A stretch of 64,000 nucleotides of DNA from an uncultured Gammaproteobacteria bacterium (GTDB taxonomy: Bacteria > Pseudomonadota > Gammaproteobacteria > Pseudomonadales > Pseudohongiellaceae): assembly GCA_913048385.1 (NCBI GenBank), contig CAJWVZ010000012.1:20609-84608 (forward strand). Reading direction: 5' to 3'. How positions within the stretch are numbered: position 1 is the stretch's first letter; each line of letters starts with the position of its first letter. Under the pieces are notes generated by a model. The model searched no databases. It saw nothing but the letters and a program-made list of their open reading frames with translations, and was not told the DNA's origin. The position numbers and the translations under genes are program-made. Shown piece by piece: positions 19,509 through 29,968 of the stretch.

Positions 19509-20618
19509 GTGCAAAAAGGAAAGGCTCGTTTTAGTTCTTCAATCACTCTTTTTGCAGGGTCTGAAGCGAAAATTAAGATCGAAGAGGATGGTTTGACTCC
19601 GAGTTTATTCGATTCCTTGGTTGGGGCTTCAGGTGGCCCAAAATGGTTCGTGCTATACGAGCTTGATCGTTATCTCGCTGGAAGTTTTTTTTCCGATAGA
19701 TTAACAGGGGTGGGAGCCCCCCTAAAAACATTGGGTTCGTCGGCGGGAGCATGGCGCATGTGTTGTTATGCCATGGCCGAGCCGACTTTGGCTCTTGAGC
19801 GCTTAGCCTCTCGCTACAGCGAGGAGGTCTATTCAGAGAACCCCTCTAGAAAAGAGGTAACGGAAAAAGCTAGAGAGATGCTAATCGAAGTATTAGGATC
19901 GTCTGGGGTAAAAGAAGTCGTTGCTAATTGCCAAGTAGCCTCTCATTTAGTAGCCGCCCGAAGCCGTGGGTTTGGCTCTTCAAAATTCCTAGGTGCTCAG
20001 TTAGCTCTAATTTTGTTGAGTGCGCTTGGGAATTTGTTTAATCGACGGGCTTTGTCGTTTTTCTATGAGCGAACTATTTTCTGCACTAGTTCTCTAAGTA
20101 GAGACCGATATGAATGCAAAGATTTAGCGACAGCTCGCGTTCCCCTTACTGAGAATAATCTAATCGAGGCTCTAATGGCGACTGGCGCGATACCATACAT
20201 ATTAGAGGGGGTTCGAGATATTGCAGGCGCGAAGAAAGGCTTGTTTTGGGATGGTGGAATAGTGGACTATCATTTTGATTGCCCTCTGAATGAGGGAGAT
20301 GCTTTGACATTGTACCCACATTACAGTTCGAATTTTGTCCCCGGGTGGTTCGATAAAGCATTACCTTGGCGCCGCGTTAAAGAACTCAATTATAATAAAG
20401 CTTTAATGGTTTGCCCGTCGTTCAATTTTTTGAGAACTTTGCCTTTTGGCAAGGTTCCTGATCGAAAAGATTTTGAGCAGTTGAGGGCGTCAGAGAGGAT
20501 AAAGTATTGGAAAAAAGTATTGGCTGAAAGTGTGCGCCTTGCTGAAGACTTCCACGAAATCGTAGAGTGCGGTCTAACTTATGAAATGATTCGGCCCTTT
20601 TCAGCGCGATCGAGATAG
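19509..20618 (+). CDS. Patatin-like phospholipase family protein
   Basis: GASGGPKWFVLYELDRYLAG...LGSSAGAWRMCCYAMAEP (GxSxG-type), FWDGGIVDYHFDCP (DGG). Confidence 0.8.
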   Translation: MQKGKARFSSSITLFAGSEAKIKIEEDGLTPSLFDSLVGASGGPKWFVLYELDRYLAGSFFSDRLTGVGAPLKTLGSSAGAWRMCCYAMAEPTLALERLASRYSEEVYSENPSRKEVTEKAREMLIEVLGSSGVKEVVANCQVASHLVAARSRGFGSSKFLGAQLALILLSALGNLFNRRALSFFYERTIFCTSSLSRDRYECKDLATARVPLTENNLIEALMATGAIPYILEGVRDIAGAKKGLFWDGGIVDYHFDCPLNEGDALTLYPHYSSNFVPGWFDKALPWRRVKELNYNKALMVCPSFNFLRTLPFGKVPDRKDFEQLRASERIKYWKKVLAESVRLAEDFHEIVECGLTYEMIRPFSARSR

Positions 20619-20649
20619 AGTTTCTGTTTAAACTAATCGTAGAAAAAAG

Positions 20650-21093
20650 GTGGTAATTGTGGATAAAAAAAAAGGTGGCCCAGTTCCGGAAGACTTTGGG
20701 GTTTTAGGAGAATTTCAGCATTGGGAGGGTGATCCTGCCGAAGACTGGATCGGTCCTTTTTTCTTCAGAATGGAGGGAGATAACCCAATAACTGCCTTTC
20801 GGATAAGATCCGAACACTGCAACGCTCATGGAACTTTACATGGAGGTATTATGATGGCTTTTGCAGACTATACTCTCTGTCTTGGAGCAAATCGCGGTTC
20901 AAATTCGCAGAGTGTTGTTACTGTGACTTGCAATAACGAATTTGTTGCTCCAGCTGCTGATGGAGAGCTAGTTGAAGGAAGGGGAGATGTCGTAAAGAGA
21001 GGCCGTTCCTTGGTTTTTGTACGAAGTACCTTATCTGTAGGTGAACGTGCTATTTTAGTAAGTAGTGGTGTTATAAAATTATTCAAATCCTAA
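20650..21093 (+). CDS. PaaI family thioesterase (hotdog fold)
   Basis: HCNAHGTLHGGIMMAFADYTLCLGA...VTVTCNNEFVAPA. Confidence 0.85.
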   Translation: MVIVDKKKGGPVPEDFGVLGEFQHWEGDPAEDWIGPFFFRMEGDNPITAFRIRSEHCNAHGTLHGGIMMAFADYTLCLGANRGSNSQSVVTVTCNNEFVAPAADGELVEGRGDVVKRGRSLVFVRSTLSVGERAILVSSGVIKLFKS

Positions 21094-22112
21094 AGCCGAT
21101 ATATTCTAGATGCGGTATCTTTGAACAAAGACTGTTTCTCAGTTTCCGAGTACGGTGCGGCAATTTTCTTGAAGGCATTCCACAACACGTCGTAACTCAC
21201 CGATAATCGATCCACAGGAAAATTACTCTCGAACATGCAGCGTTCCGGTCCAAAACAATCGATCATATACCCGTAGTATTTTTCCTGCACAGCCTTGAAC
21301 TCATCAGATGTCGGAGGCCTCTCTTGTGCATGCCATCCGAACCCGTTGTCCGGCATAGCCAGGCCGCCAAGTTTTGCCACAACATTTGGACATTTTGATA
21401 TTTCGAGTATGTCTTTCTTCCATCGATCATAGATTTCATCAACCTTATAGCGATGTCTGCCCACACCTAACGGGGTTCCGAAATGATCAAGTATCATAGT
21501 GCACTGAGGTACAGAGCGAGCCAGTTCTAGAAAACTTCGGTTTTGATGGTGATAATGCCAGCAATCGAATGTGAGGCCTTTGTCCGCAAGAATTTTAATA
21601 CCATCGCGGAAGGAGTTTTGTGCATAAAGGTCTAGGGGCGCCATCCCTGGAATCGTTAATTCTTCCGGTTCTTTATCTGAAGCCGCTGCGTGGCGAATGC
21701 CTTTAAAGCGTTTTCCGCTAATCGATTTGTGAGCCTCCAATAGCTCTTCGAGTTTATCAGGATCCGTACCGGCCAATGTTAAGTCTGCATGAGCAACAAT
21801 ACCTGCAATTTCAACACCTCCACTGTCCTCGCTTTCATTCGCGATCTGCTCAACTGCACGAGTTTCCCCAAGTGGCTGCAAATAATCTGGCGCGTTTTTG
21901 TCATAAAACGCATGGCATTCGATAAAAACAGTTTTTTTGACCTTGTGTCCTAGGTCTGTATCTCGCTGTAAGTCTGCTAAAAGGTAATCTTTAGCAAAAC
22001 GTTTTCGCCATAGATGATGGTGTGGATCCACAATTTCGCGGTGCGGATCGATGATTTCTTCTTGAACTTGTGCAAGCCACTGTTCACTGTTCGCTGTTAC
22101 AAGTATTGGCAT
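21090..22112 (-). CDS. Amidohydrolase family protein (TIM-barrel metal-dependent hydrolase)
   Basis: IVDPHHHLWRK...FDCWHYHHQ...CTMILDHFGTPLG...FESNFPVDRLSVSYDVLWNAF. Confidence 0.9.
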   Translation of the reverse strand: MPILVTANSEQWLAQVQEEIIDPHREIVDPHHHLWRKRFAKDYLLADLQRDTDLGHKVKKTVFIECHAFYDKNAPDYLQPLGETRAVEQIANESEDSGGVEIAGIVAHADLTLAGTDPDKLEELLEAHKSISGKRFKGIRHAAASDKEPEELTIPGMAPLDLYAQNSFRDGIKILADKGLTFDCWHYHHQNRSFLELARSVPQCTMILDHFGTPLGVGRHRYKVDEIYDRWKKDILEISKCPNVVAKLGGLAMPDNGFGWHAQERPPTSDEFKAVQEKYYGYMIDCFGPERCMFESNFPVDRLSVSYDVLWNAFKKIAAPYSETEKQSLFKDTASRIYRL

Positions 22113-22238
22113 AACATATCCTTGGCTTTGCAGTTGAATTATACTTAGGACTCTTTATTAAATCATAATTTCGGTCTGCGATAATGATTTTCGTCGCTTG
22201 GTATAATTATCAAGTTACTGGGATCGTAGCAGTTCAAT

Positions 22239-23810
22239 ATGCGTTTCGTGGAAAAGGTAGAAAGGGTCATGGAAACTCCTGCGGTTGTAATATTTGCTTA
22301 TCTAGTTTTTTTTGTTGTCGTGGGTTTATATATTAATCGCAGTAATCGAAACTCATCTGATTGGGCGGTCGGCGGTGGAACCCTAGGGATCGGAATGCTT
22401 GCAGCCGGCCTTGCTGGAACTCGTATCGGGGGTGCAGGGACTTATGGAGTGGCAGGTGACGTCATTACTGAAGGGATCGGCGCAATGTGGTATGGCGTTA
22501 ACTCTTTTGCCGCGCTTTTCATTGTGGGATTATTTTTTGCGATCCCATATCGTAAACTCAAGCTTTCGAGCGTGGGAGAGGTTTTTGATCGACGTTTTGG
22601 GTCTCGGCGATGTCAATCTCTCTCCAGCTTATGCGTGCAAGCAGAATATCTAGTCGTGAATATTATTGAGCCTTATGTCATCGCGACAATCATCAGTGGT
22701 GTCACGGGGTGGCCATTCGGAGTTGGGATTATTATCGGCGGAGTGATTATTGTTGTGTTTACCATCACCGGTGGTCTAAGGGGTACCGCTATTACTAATA
22801 TAGTCCACTGCGCTGTGATTATATTTGGACTAGCCGCTGTCGGGTATGTTGCTACGGATAACTTGGGGGGTTGGGAGTCCGTTGTTTTGCAGTCCGAAGC
22901 CGTGTTGGAAGCTTCAGGCAAAGATATACCATCTTGGTGGAGTTATACAGGAATCGGCTGGGCCACTATTATTGCGCTGTTTATTTCGGCAACTATTCAC
23001 TCACCAGCTGCCTCAGTTTACGCAAACTACGCAAGTTCAGCTGCGAAGCAAGAGTACCTCATTCCAGGATTTTTTATCGGAGGCGTTATTGCTGCAATGA
23101 TGCCGTTTGTGGCTGGGGTGTTGGGGATCCTAACCATGGTCAGTTATGGAGCTGAAGCAGGTTTGTCTGGGTATTTAAATATAGCGCAGCTAGCTATTGA
23201 TACGGGACCTTTGTTGGGTGGCATCGCTCTGGCCGCAGTCCTAGCTGCAGTGATTTCTTCTGGCGCACCGATTTTATTGGCTAGTGCCACTATGCTTGTG
23301 TCAGATTGGATTCCTAGTTCCAAAAATTTTTCTAGCGAAAGAAAACTAAAAGCATACAAGCTCGTGACAGCAATTTATGGGTCAACCGCGGCTTTTTTGG
23401 CCTGGGCTGTAAATTTTGGTTCGGTTTTACAATTCTTGATGTTGGGTTTTGCACTAGTGGTACCGCCGGCAATTGCCGTTGCTTTTGTTTTTTATTGGAA
23501 ACGCACATCGGAGGCGGCTGTTTTTTGGGGTATGCTAACTGGGTTTGTTGGAGGTGCTCTCGTGTGGGTCCTCAATCGAGTATTTTCCGGCATCGAAAAT
23601 TCTGATGCGGGCGGGTTCCCGCAGTTTTGGTATGAGATTTGTCTTTTTCTCGGCGAGTGGCGTGATCCCTCATTTGTAACGCTATTATTGCCACTTGCAG
23701 TAATACCACTTATTACCCTAGGCTCACCGAATCGCTCGGCGGACGCTGTGCAATCCGATCGTTTTTACAAACACCTTGGCCGAATCCAAAGAAATTTTAG
23801 CTGGAAATAG
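22239..23810 (+). CDS. Sodium:solute symporter family protein
   Basis: WAVGGGTLGIGMLAAGLAGTRIGGAGTYG...SSVGEVFDRRFGSRRCQ...multiple TM helices. Confidence 0.88.
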   Translation: MRFVEKVERVMETPAVVIFAYLVFFVVVGLYINRSNRNSSDWAVGGGTLGIGMLAAGLAGTRIGGAGTYGVAGDVITEGIGAMWYGVNSFAALFIVGLFFAIPYRKLKLSSVGEVFDRRFGSRRCQSLSSLCVQAEYLVVNIIEPYVIATIISGVTGWPFGVGIIIGGVIIVVFTITGGLRGTAITNIVHCAVIIFGLAAVGYVATDNLGGWESVVLQSEAVLEASGKDIPSWWSYTGIGWATIIALFISATIHSPAASVYANYASSAAKQEYLIPGFFIGGVIAAMMPFVAGVLGILTMVSYGAEAGLSGYLNIAQLAIDTGPLLGGIALAAVLAAVISSGAPILLASATMLVSDWIPSSKNFSSERKLKAYKLVTAIYGSTAAFLAWAVNFGSVLQFLMLGFALVVPPAIAVAFVFYWKRTSEAAVFWGMLTGFVGGALVWVLNRVFSGIENSDAGGFPQFWYEICLFLGEWRDPSFVTLLLPLAVIPLITLGSPNRSADAVQSDRFYKHLGRIQRNFSWK

Positions 23811-23845
23811 TTTGGTTTAAGCGAGTGGTCATATTCCTGTGATAG

Positions 23846-25423
23846 TCAGCGGTCCTTTATGTTGGCTTGAATCAGGAATGGGCCATCCGCCTCGTATGCG
23901 GTCTCCAAGAGATCACACAAATCCTCACTTGTGTTAGCGTAAGCGCCTTCAATTCCGAATCCGTTCGCTATCGACACCCAATCAATTGTCGGGTTGCTCA
24001 TATCGAAAAGGCTTGCTGCGACTTCTCCAACCTCAGTAACACCCAATCGCGTGTATTCAACGTTGAGTATGTTGTAGCTGTTATTTGCAAATATTAGAGT
24101 AACAATATTTAAATTTTCTCTCGCTTGTGTCCAAAGAGATTGAATCGTGTAGGCCGCACCTCCGTCACCAAGCAAAGCTAGCACAGGCCTGTCGGGACAT
24201 GCGATTGCTGCTCCGGTGGCGACCGGACCCCCTTGACCGATCGCGCCGCCGGTGAGTGCTAGCCACGAAACAGGGGCCGAATTTTGGCAGTAAGCATAAG
24301 CCGCGTTTCCACCGCCAGAGTCCGTTGCAACAATTAAGTGGTCAGGCATGGTGGCAGCAACTGCTTGGATGACAGTTTTAGTATTGAGACTCCCAGTCGG
24401 TTTTGATATTTCTTTTTTTTCGAAGAGGTTAGGGCTCGCGTCAGAGGCCCCTAGCCGCGAGGCGAGTTTTTTCAAAGCATCGATCGCGTCCTCTTCGACT
24501 GTGCATAGACGACTGACCGTGCAATTCTCAGGTACTAAACGCCCTGGAGTCCTTTGATAAGCAAAAAAGCTCGCGGGAACCTGAGCGCCGACTAATATAA
24601 GCTGGTCAACCTCCGAAAGTATAGCTAGTACCTGTTCTGGGAAATACGGTAAACGCTCGACAGCAGGAGCACCCGGGCCTCCTTCGACCCGTGCTGGAAA
24701 TGTGCCAGTAACAATCCGACAGCCAGTATGCGCCGCAATTCTGCTCGCCATGACCAAGGCCTCTGGAGTTGTAGCGTGATGCTCAACTAAAAGCATTACA
24801 TTTCCTTTTTTACTAAATGCCTCAGCCGCGGTTTCAATATTGAAGTTATCAACCTTAGCTCTTTGTGGAACAGCATTCGGCCGAACAGTTCCTGTGCTTT
24901 GCTCCCAGGCAGCGTCTGCGCCCATGATAAGGGTTGCAATTTGTCCTGCTGAGCTTGGCGTTTGACGAAGTGAGGCTGTAAAAGCATTCGCACCATCCTG
25001 CGCGAGTGTGGTTGAGGTGCTGTCGGCTTTAATCCAAGAAGAATAATTGCGAGCTAAAGTATCGATATCTGAAGTCAGGGGAGCATCGTAGCCAGTGTGA
25101 AAGTTCGGGTGATTACCAACTATGTTAATCATCGGAGAGCGCGCTCTTCGAGCATTGTGAAGGTTTGCGATTCCATTTGCGAGCCCTGGACCAAGGTGCA
25201 AGAGCGTCGCCGCCGGTTTACCCGTCATTCTTGCATAACCATCTGCTGCGCCCGTGCAAACTCCTTCAAAAAGCGAGAGTATTGAGCGCATCTCTGGGAC
25301 CGAATCGAGAGCTTGAACTAGGTGCATTTCTGAGGTCCCAGGATTTGCGAAACAGACCTCTACGCCGCAGTCTGCCAAGGTTTCGATGAGGGCTTTGGCT
25401 CCATTCATTAGTATTACCGCCAT
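23846..25423 (-). CDS. Acetolactate synthase large subunit-like TPP-dependent enzyme
   Basis: NGAKALIETLADCGVEVCFANPGTSEMHLVQALD...LLHLGPGLANGIANLHNARRA...LLGDGGAAYTIQSLWTQARENLNIVTLIFANNSYNIL (TPP motif). Confidence 0.9.
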   Translation of the reverse strand: MAVILMNGAKALIETLADCGVEVCFANPGTSEMHLVQALDSVPEMRSILSLFEGVCTGAADGYARMTGKPAATLLHLGPGLANGIANLHNARRARSPMINIVGNHPNFHTGYDAPLTSDIDTLARNYSSWIKADSTSTTLAQDGANAFTASLRQTPSSAGQIATLIMGADAAWEQSTGTVRPNAVPQRAKVDNFNIETAAEAFSKKGNVMLLVEHHATTPEALVMASRIAAHTGCRIVTGTFPARVEGGPGAPAVERLPYFPEQVLAILSEVDQLILVGAQVPASFFAYQRTPGRLVPENCTVSRLCTVEEDAIDALKKLASRLGASDASPNLFEKKEISKPTGSLNTKTVIQAVAATMPDHLIVATDSGGGNAAYAYCQNSAPVSWLALTGGAIGQGGPVATGAAIACPDRPVLALLGDGGAAYTIQSLWTQARENLNIVTLIFANNSYNILNVEYTRLGVTEVGEVAASLFDMSNPTIDWVSIANGFGIEGAYANTSEDLCDLLETAYEADGPFLIQANIKDR

Positions 25424-25559
25424 TATTAACTGAGGTTACGATGTTAGAGAATTCAATATTATTTAGTATGTTGATATTGGGATTGATGATAGCATTTTGA
25501 CAACTTTGTGTATCCTAGTGTCAGTAAATCGTAAAAAAATATCCATTGAGGGAGGTTTG

Positions 25560-26180
25560 ATGAAATCTGAAATTATGAATTTATTCGCAACTCCTGTGGT
25601 GAGATATAGTATTGATAGAGATTTTTTTCTCTCAGAAATGAAATTTTTAAGCGGTGAGTTGGAGCAGCCCACAAAGGCAATTACGAATTCTTCCTCAAGT
25701 AACAAAAATATTCTTATATCGCCTGAGATGAGAGAGATTCGCGAATTTGCAGAGCAGAGTCTTGCACACTACTTTAAAACGATCTTCAACACCTCGAATA
25801 AGGTGAGGCTAAAAATTACTCAGTCTTGGCTGACGCTCACGAGGGAAGGTGAATCGCATCATTCTCATACGCACCCAAACAGCGTTGTAAGCGGAGTTCT
25901 GTATATTAATTTAGGATCAAAGGATGGAATTAATTTTTTTCGAAACGAAGATTCTATATGGTACGAGCTTCTCAGGGAGCAAGAAACTTACCACAACACG
26001 TTTAAGTATTTTATTCCGGCTAGCGTAGGGGATTTGATTTTATTCCCCTCTAATATTCGGCACGGTGTGTCTGCGGTTAAGGAGCCGATCGAGCGAGTGA
26101 GCCTGTCTTTCAATTCGTTCTTTGAGGGAGAATTAGGTCGGTCGGAGTATTCTAACTCTTTAACCTTGGAGCTGAAATAG
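25560..26180 (+). CDS. Putative 2OG-Fe(II) oxygenase (TIGR02466-like)
   Basis: ITQSWLTLTREGESHHSHTHPNSVVSGVLYIN...LILFPSNIRHGVSAVKEPIERVSLSFNSF: HxH...H facial triad candidates. Confidence 0.8.
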   Translation: MKSEIMNLFATPVVRYSIDRDFFLSEMKFLSGELEQPTKAITNSSSSNKNILISPEMREIREFAEQSLAHYFKTIFNTSNKVRLKITQSWLTLTREGESHHSHTHPNSVVSGVLYINLGSKDGINFFRNEDSIWYELLREQETYHNTFKYFIPASVGDLILFPSNIRHGVSAVKEPIERVSLSFNSFFEGELGRSEYSNSLTLELK

Positions 26181-26229
26181 TGAGTTTCCTATCTTTTGGT
26201 AAAAATGTTGAATCTTTAATTTTGCGAGC

Positions 26230-27642
26230 TTGTGTGCCAAGCAAGTTGGTCATCAACCATTTGTTATTATTAGTTTTGAGGATTTTGTGATTCGGGCTTC
26301 TATATTTTTTCTATTTTCGGCTTGCAGCAGCTTAATTAGATTATTTATTGCTTTGAGCTTTTGTTTTTTTTCTTTTATGAGTTTGGCTGAGGATGATACA
26401 CGTTTAAATTTCGATCCTAGCGTAAACGAGTTTTTTCTGATCACAGTCGATGTTGGTTCACAAGTCTGGGATAATTTCGGTCATAGCGCCTTGAGAATTG
26501 TAAATAAGAAAACCGGTTCGGATCTAATTTACAATTGGGGTGTTTTCGATGCGAGTAATGGTTGGATACGGCTTGGTTTGGACTTTTTCCTCGGAGAGAT
26601 AAGCTATCGGCTTGTTACACAGGAGACTTTCCGCGAACTTAAGTTATATGAGGGGCAAGAGCGCTCGGTGTGGCAGGAAAAGATAAATTTAAATAATAGG
26701 CAGAAGCAACGTCTGCATAATATTATCGAGGAAAACTTAAAACCGGAAAACCGTAGTTACAAGTATCATTATTTCTTTAATAACTGTACGACAGTAATAC
26801 GAGATTATCTTGATGAAATTTTTGACGGTGGTTTACAGAGTGAAATTTCCGGTGACGTGAACAGAACATTTCGGAACGAAATTCGCGAGCACTATGCCTC
26901 TCGCCAATTGATAAGTCTCGCTCTTGATATCCTAATGAATAAAGATGTGGATCGACTGATGACCCGTTGGGAAAGCGTTTTTTTGCCCGGAGAGCTCAGG
27001 AAATTGCTGTCCGGTGTCGAATCTGCCGTGGGTGTTAACGTGACTAGGCTGCCGTTATTGGGCGAATCACAAAGTCTTCTTTCTTTCCCGTCGCCCACAA
27101 AACAAGCGAACCCATATCAGTTAATTTTTTGGTTACTGTTGCTTCCTTCTCTGTTTTTAGGAGTTTGTGTTCGTCGAAATCATCAAATGTATTTTGGAAG
27201 GGATGCCCAGTTAGGGTTGAGGTATGGAAAAGTAACCTTTCGGGTTCTTGGGCTTGTTGGTGCGGCGGTCTCAATTTTTAGTGGGGCCTGTGGCGCTGTG
27301 ATGCTGGGAGGTTGGTTTTTCTCTTCTCACACAGACTTGTTCGGTAATATAAATCTCTTACTATTTTGGCCCACTGACTTGGTTGGTTTTTTTATTGCTA
27401 TGAAGTGGCTTTTTACCGCAAGAGCTTGGTCCATAAATCATAACAGCGCTCCTTTCGTAATGTATTACGGGTTGGCTCATGGATTAGGGTTGTTGATCTA
27501 TTTGATGGTTTGGGTTCTTAATTTGAATATCCAGGACACTGACTCAATCATTCTTTATCTTTTGCCAGGGCTATTCATTTTTACGGTGGTCGTATGGATG
27601 GTTGGTTTTGTTCGTGTGCAAGCTCGCTCTTATTTGCTATGA
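26230..27642 (+). CDS. DUF4105 (Lnb N-terminal periplasmic) domain membrane protein
   Basis: FFLITVDVGSQVWDNFGHSALRIVN...YNWGVFDA...YKYHYFFNNCTTVIRDYLDEIFDGGL; C-terminal TM helices. Confidence 0.85.
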   Translation: MCAKQVGHQPFVIISFEDFVIRASIFFLFSACSSLIRLFIALSFCFFSFMSLAEDDTRLNFDPSVNEFFLITVDVGSQVWDNFGHSALRIVNKKTGSDLIYNWGVFDASNGWIRLGLDFFLGEISYRLVTQETFRELKLYEGQERSVWQEKINLNNRQKQRLHNIIEENLKPENRSYKYHYFFNNCTTVIRDYLDEIFDGGLQSEISGDVNRTFRNEIREHYASRQLISLALDILMNKDVDRLMTRWESVFLPGELRKLLSGVESAVGVNVTRLPLLGESQSLLSFPSPTKQANPYQLIFWLLLLPSLFLGVCVRRNHQMYFGRDAQLGLRYGKVTFRVLGLVGAAVSIFSGACGAVMLGGWFFSSHTDLFGNINLLLFWPTDLVGFFIAMKWLFTARAWSINHNSAPFVMYYGLAHGLGLLIYLMVWVLNLNIQDTDSIILYLLPGLFIFTVVVWMVGFVRVQARSYLL

Positions 27643-27718
27643 ACATCTCTCCGTCCCTTATAACGAACCTCCGATGAGGTTATTGTAGAAAGATAGTCCC
27701 GATACGTTGTGAGTTCTT

Positions 27719-27751
27719 ATAAAAAAAGGCCACCGTTTTTGACGATGGCCT
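27719..27751 (-). terminator. Rho-independent terminator of pal
   Basis: On - strand: AGGCCATCGTCAAAAACGGTGGCCT followed by TTTTTTT, just 3' of the pal stop. Confidence 0.85.
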
Positions 27752-27775
27752 CTTGTAAACGAGTTAGTCTTCGTT

Positions 27776-28318
27776 TTACTGAGAAGCTATCTCCACTCGC
27801 CTATTTTGTTGATAGGCCGTCTCGGAAGAGGCGGTTTGAGCTGGTCGTTCCTCACCGTAGCTTACGACTTCAACCTGGCTGCGCGAAGCCCCGTTGACAA
27901 TCAGATAGTTAAGCACGCTGTTGGCTCGACGCTCGCCTAACGCAAGGTTGTATTCTCGGGTACCTCTCTCGTCAGCATGCCCCTCGAGGCGAATTCGTTT
28001 TCTCGGATTCGCTGCAAGATCCCTTGCGTGGTAGCTAAGGACATCTCTGTCAGACTGTTGAAACTCTGCTACGTCAAACTCAAAGTAAAAAACCGTTGTT
28101 GAGAGTGCGCTTCGAGTCATGCGCTCTTCTGCCGCAGCCGCTCGCGCTCTTGCCTCCTCCGCAAGTTCTTGTTGTCTTCGAGTCGTTGCGTCGACACCGC
28201 TTTCTGTTTCTGCAACCTCTTCCATGGCATCAGCATCTTCACCGGTAGAGCTGCACGCGGCTATCCCTGTCAGGCAAAGCAAAAGGAGGACTTGCTTAAG
28301 TAATAGATCAATGTTCAT
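27776..28318 (-). CDS. pal: Peptidoglycan-associated lipoprotein (OmpA-like)
   Basis: Lipobox LTGIAAC; VFYFEFDVAEFQQSDRDVLSYHARDLAANPRKRIRLEGHADERGTREYNLALGERRANSV. Confidence 0.95.
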   Translation of the reverse strand: MNIDLLLKQVLLLLCLTGIAACSSTGEDADAMEEVAETESGVDATTRRQQELAEEARARAAAAEERMTRSALSTTVFYFEFDVAEFQQSDRDVLSYHARDLAANPRKRIRLEGHADERGTREYNLALGERRANSVLNYLIVNGASRSQVEVVSYGEERPAQTASSETAYQQNRRVEIASQ

Positions 28319-28718
28319 GACATCTCCTGAATATATAAAGTAGTAATGAGGCCAATTGTTGCTAGGCCTGAATCAATAGGTTACTGGGCCGTTGGCTATT
28401 TATCGGCAAGAATACAATATTCCAAAGGTCAAAGCTAACAGAAATAAGGTCTTGGAGGCTAATCTCTCGCTTTTGGTCAACTTTGACAGGTTTTCGCTTC
28501 AAATATCGTGTTTTTGGATCTTCAAAAAATTAAGCTTATTCAAAAAAAGCACACATCTCACGTAAAATCGAACGCTTGCTCGATTTCTTTTACTACGACT
28601 ATGAAACGATGTTAACCTAGGATTCTTGGATTTTAGTTTAGCCTGGATGCTTAATAATTTAAGTCTTGAGATTATTGATTAGGCAGAATTGCTCTGCAGA
28701 GATATTTAGGAGAATGTT

Positions 28719-29918
28719 GTGAATGCTGATTTTACCGCTGATGATTTAGCTTTTCAGGTTGAGGTCAAAGAGTTTCTAGAAAATGAGTTCCCTAGTGCGT
28801 ATCGCAAGAAGATTGACGCTCGACAGCGATTGACCAAGGAGGAAATTGTTGATTGGCAAAAAATTCTTTTCCGTAAAGGGTGGGTTGCTCCAAACTGGCC
28901 CGAGGAATATGGAGGAACCGGATGGACGCCGACGCAGAAGTACATTTTCAGTACAGAAATGGGGTTGGTTGGTGCGCCGGAGCCGGTGCCATTTGGGATG
29001 ACGATGGTCGCTCCAGTTATTATGGCTTATGGTACTGAAGAACAAAAAAAGCGGTTTTTGCCAGATATCTTGGAGAGCAATGTTTGGTGGTGTCAGGGAT
29101 ATAGTGAACCAAATTCGGGTTCTGATTTAGCATCATTGAAGACCTCCGCAGTCAGGGATGGAGACCATTATGTAGTGAATGGAAGTAAAACCTGGAATAC
29201 CTATGGTCAGCATGCCGATTGGATCTTCTGTCTCGTCCGAACGGATAACACTGTTAAGAAGCAAGAGGGTATAAGCTTTTTGCTTATTGATATGAAATCG
29301 CCAGGAATTACATTGAAGCCGATTGTACTGCTAGATGGCCATCCAGAAGTCAACGAAGTGTTTTTTGACGAGGTGCGCGTACCAGTTGATAATTTGATTG
29401 GTGAAGAAAATAAAGGGTGGACTTATGCGAAAGTATTGCTAACTCATGAACGAACAAATATTGCAGGGGTGCCCCGAGGTAAAAGACGTTTAGGCTCATT
29501 AAAGAGGCAGGCAGCTGAAACTGATGACGGGTTTGGCGGGACGATGGCCGATAACCCGAACTTTAAACGCAAGTTGGCTCAGGCAGAGATTGAATTATTA
29601 GCCTTGGAATATTCTGAGTTGAGAACACTAGCGGCCCTTACCGTGGGCAAAGCGCCGGGACCAGAGTCTTCAATCTTAAAAATAGTTGGGACTGAACTCG
29701 CGCAGTCAATGGATGAAATGCTTGTAGAACTTGCAGGGTATGGTTGTTTACCATTCTTGCCGGAACAATATGAGGAAGGATTTGAGGGAGAGATTTTTGG
29801 TCCGGGAAATTCGGCCTCAGCAGCGCTGACCTATTTTAATAACCGAAAATTATCAATTTTTGGAGGGTCAAACGAGATACAAAGAAACATTATCTCTAAG
29901 GCCGTATTAGGGCTTTAG
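28719..29918 (+). CDS. Acyl-CoA dehydrogenase (first subunit of a pair)
   Basis: APNWPEEYGGTGWTPTQKYIFSTEMG...CQGYSEPNSGSDLASLKTSAVRDGDHYVVNGSKTWNTYG...IFGGSNEIQRNIISKAVLGL. Confidence 0.95.
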   Translation: MNADFTADDLAFQVEVKEFLENEFPSAYRKKIDARQRLTKEEIVDWQKILFRKGWVAPNWPEEYGGTGWTPTQKYIFSTEMGLVGAPEPVPFGMTMVAPVIMAYGTEEQKKRFLPDILESNVWWCQGYSEPNSGSDLASLKTSAVRDGDHYVVNGSKTWNTYGQHADWIFCLVRTDNTVKKQEGISFLLIDMKSPGITLKPIVLLDGHPEVNEVFFDEVRVPVDNLIGEENKGWTYAKVLLTHERTNIAGVPRGKRRLGSLKRQAAETDDGFGGTMADNPNFKRKLAQAEIELLALEYSELRTLAALTVGKAPGPESSILKIVGTELAQSMDEMLVELAGYGCLPFLPEQYEEGFEGEIFGPGNSASAALTYFNNRKLSIFGGSNEIQRNIISKAVLGL

Positions 29919-29968
29919 TTTTTCTCAGGGTTTCTCATTTAATAATAAACATGTAAAGAGGTTGTGTC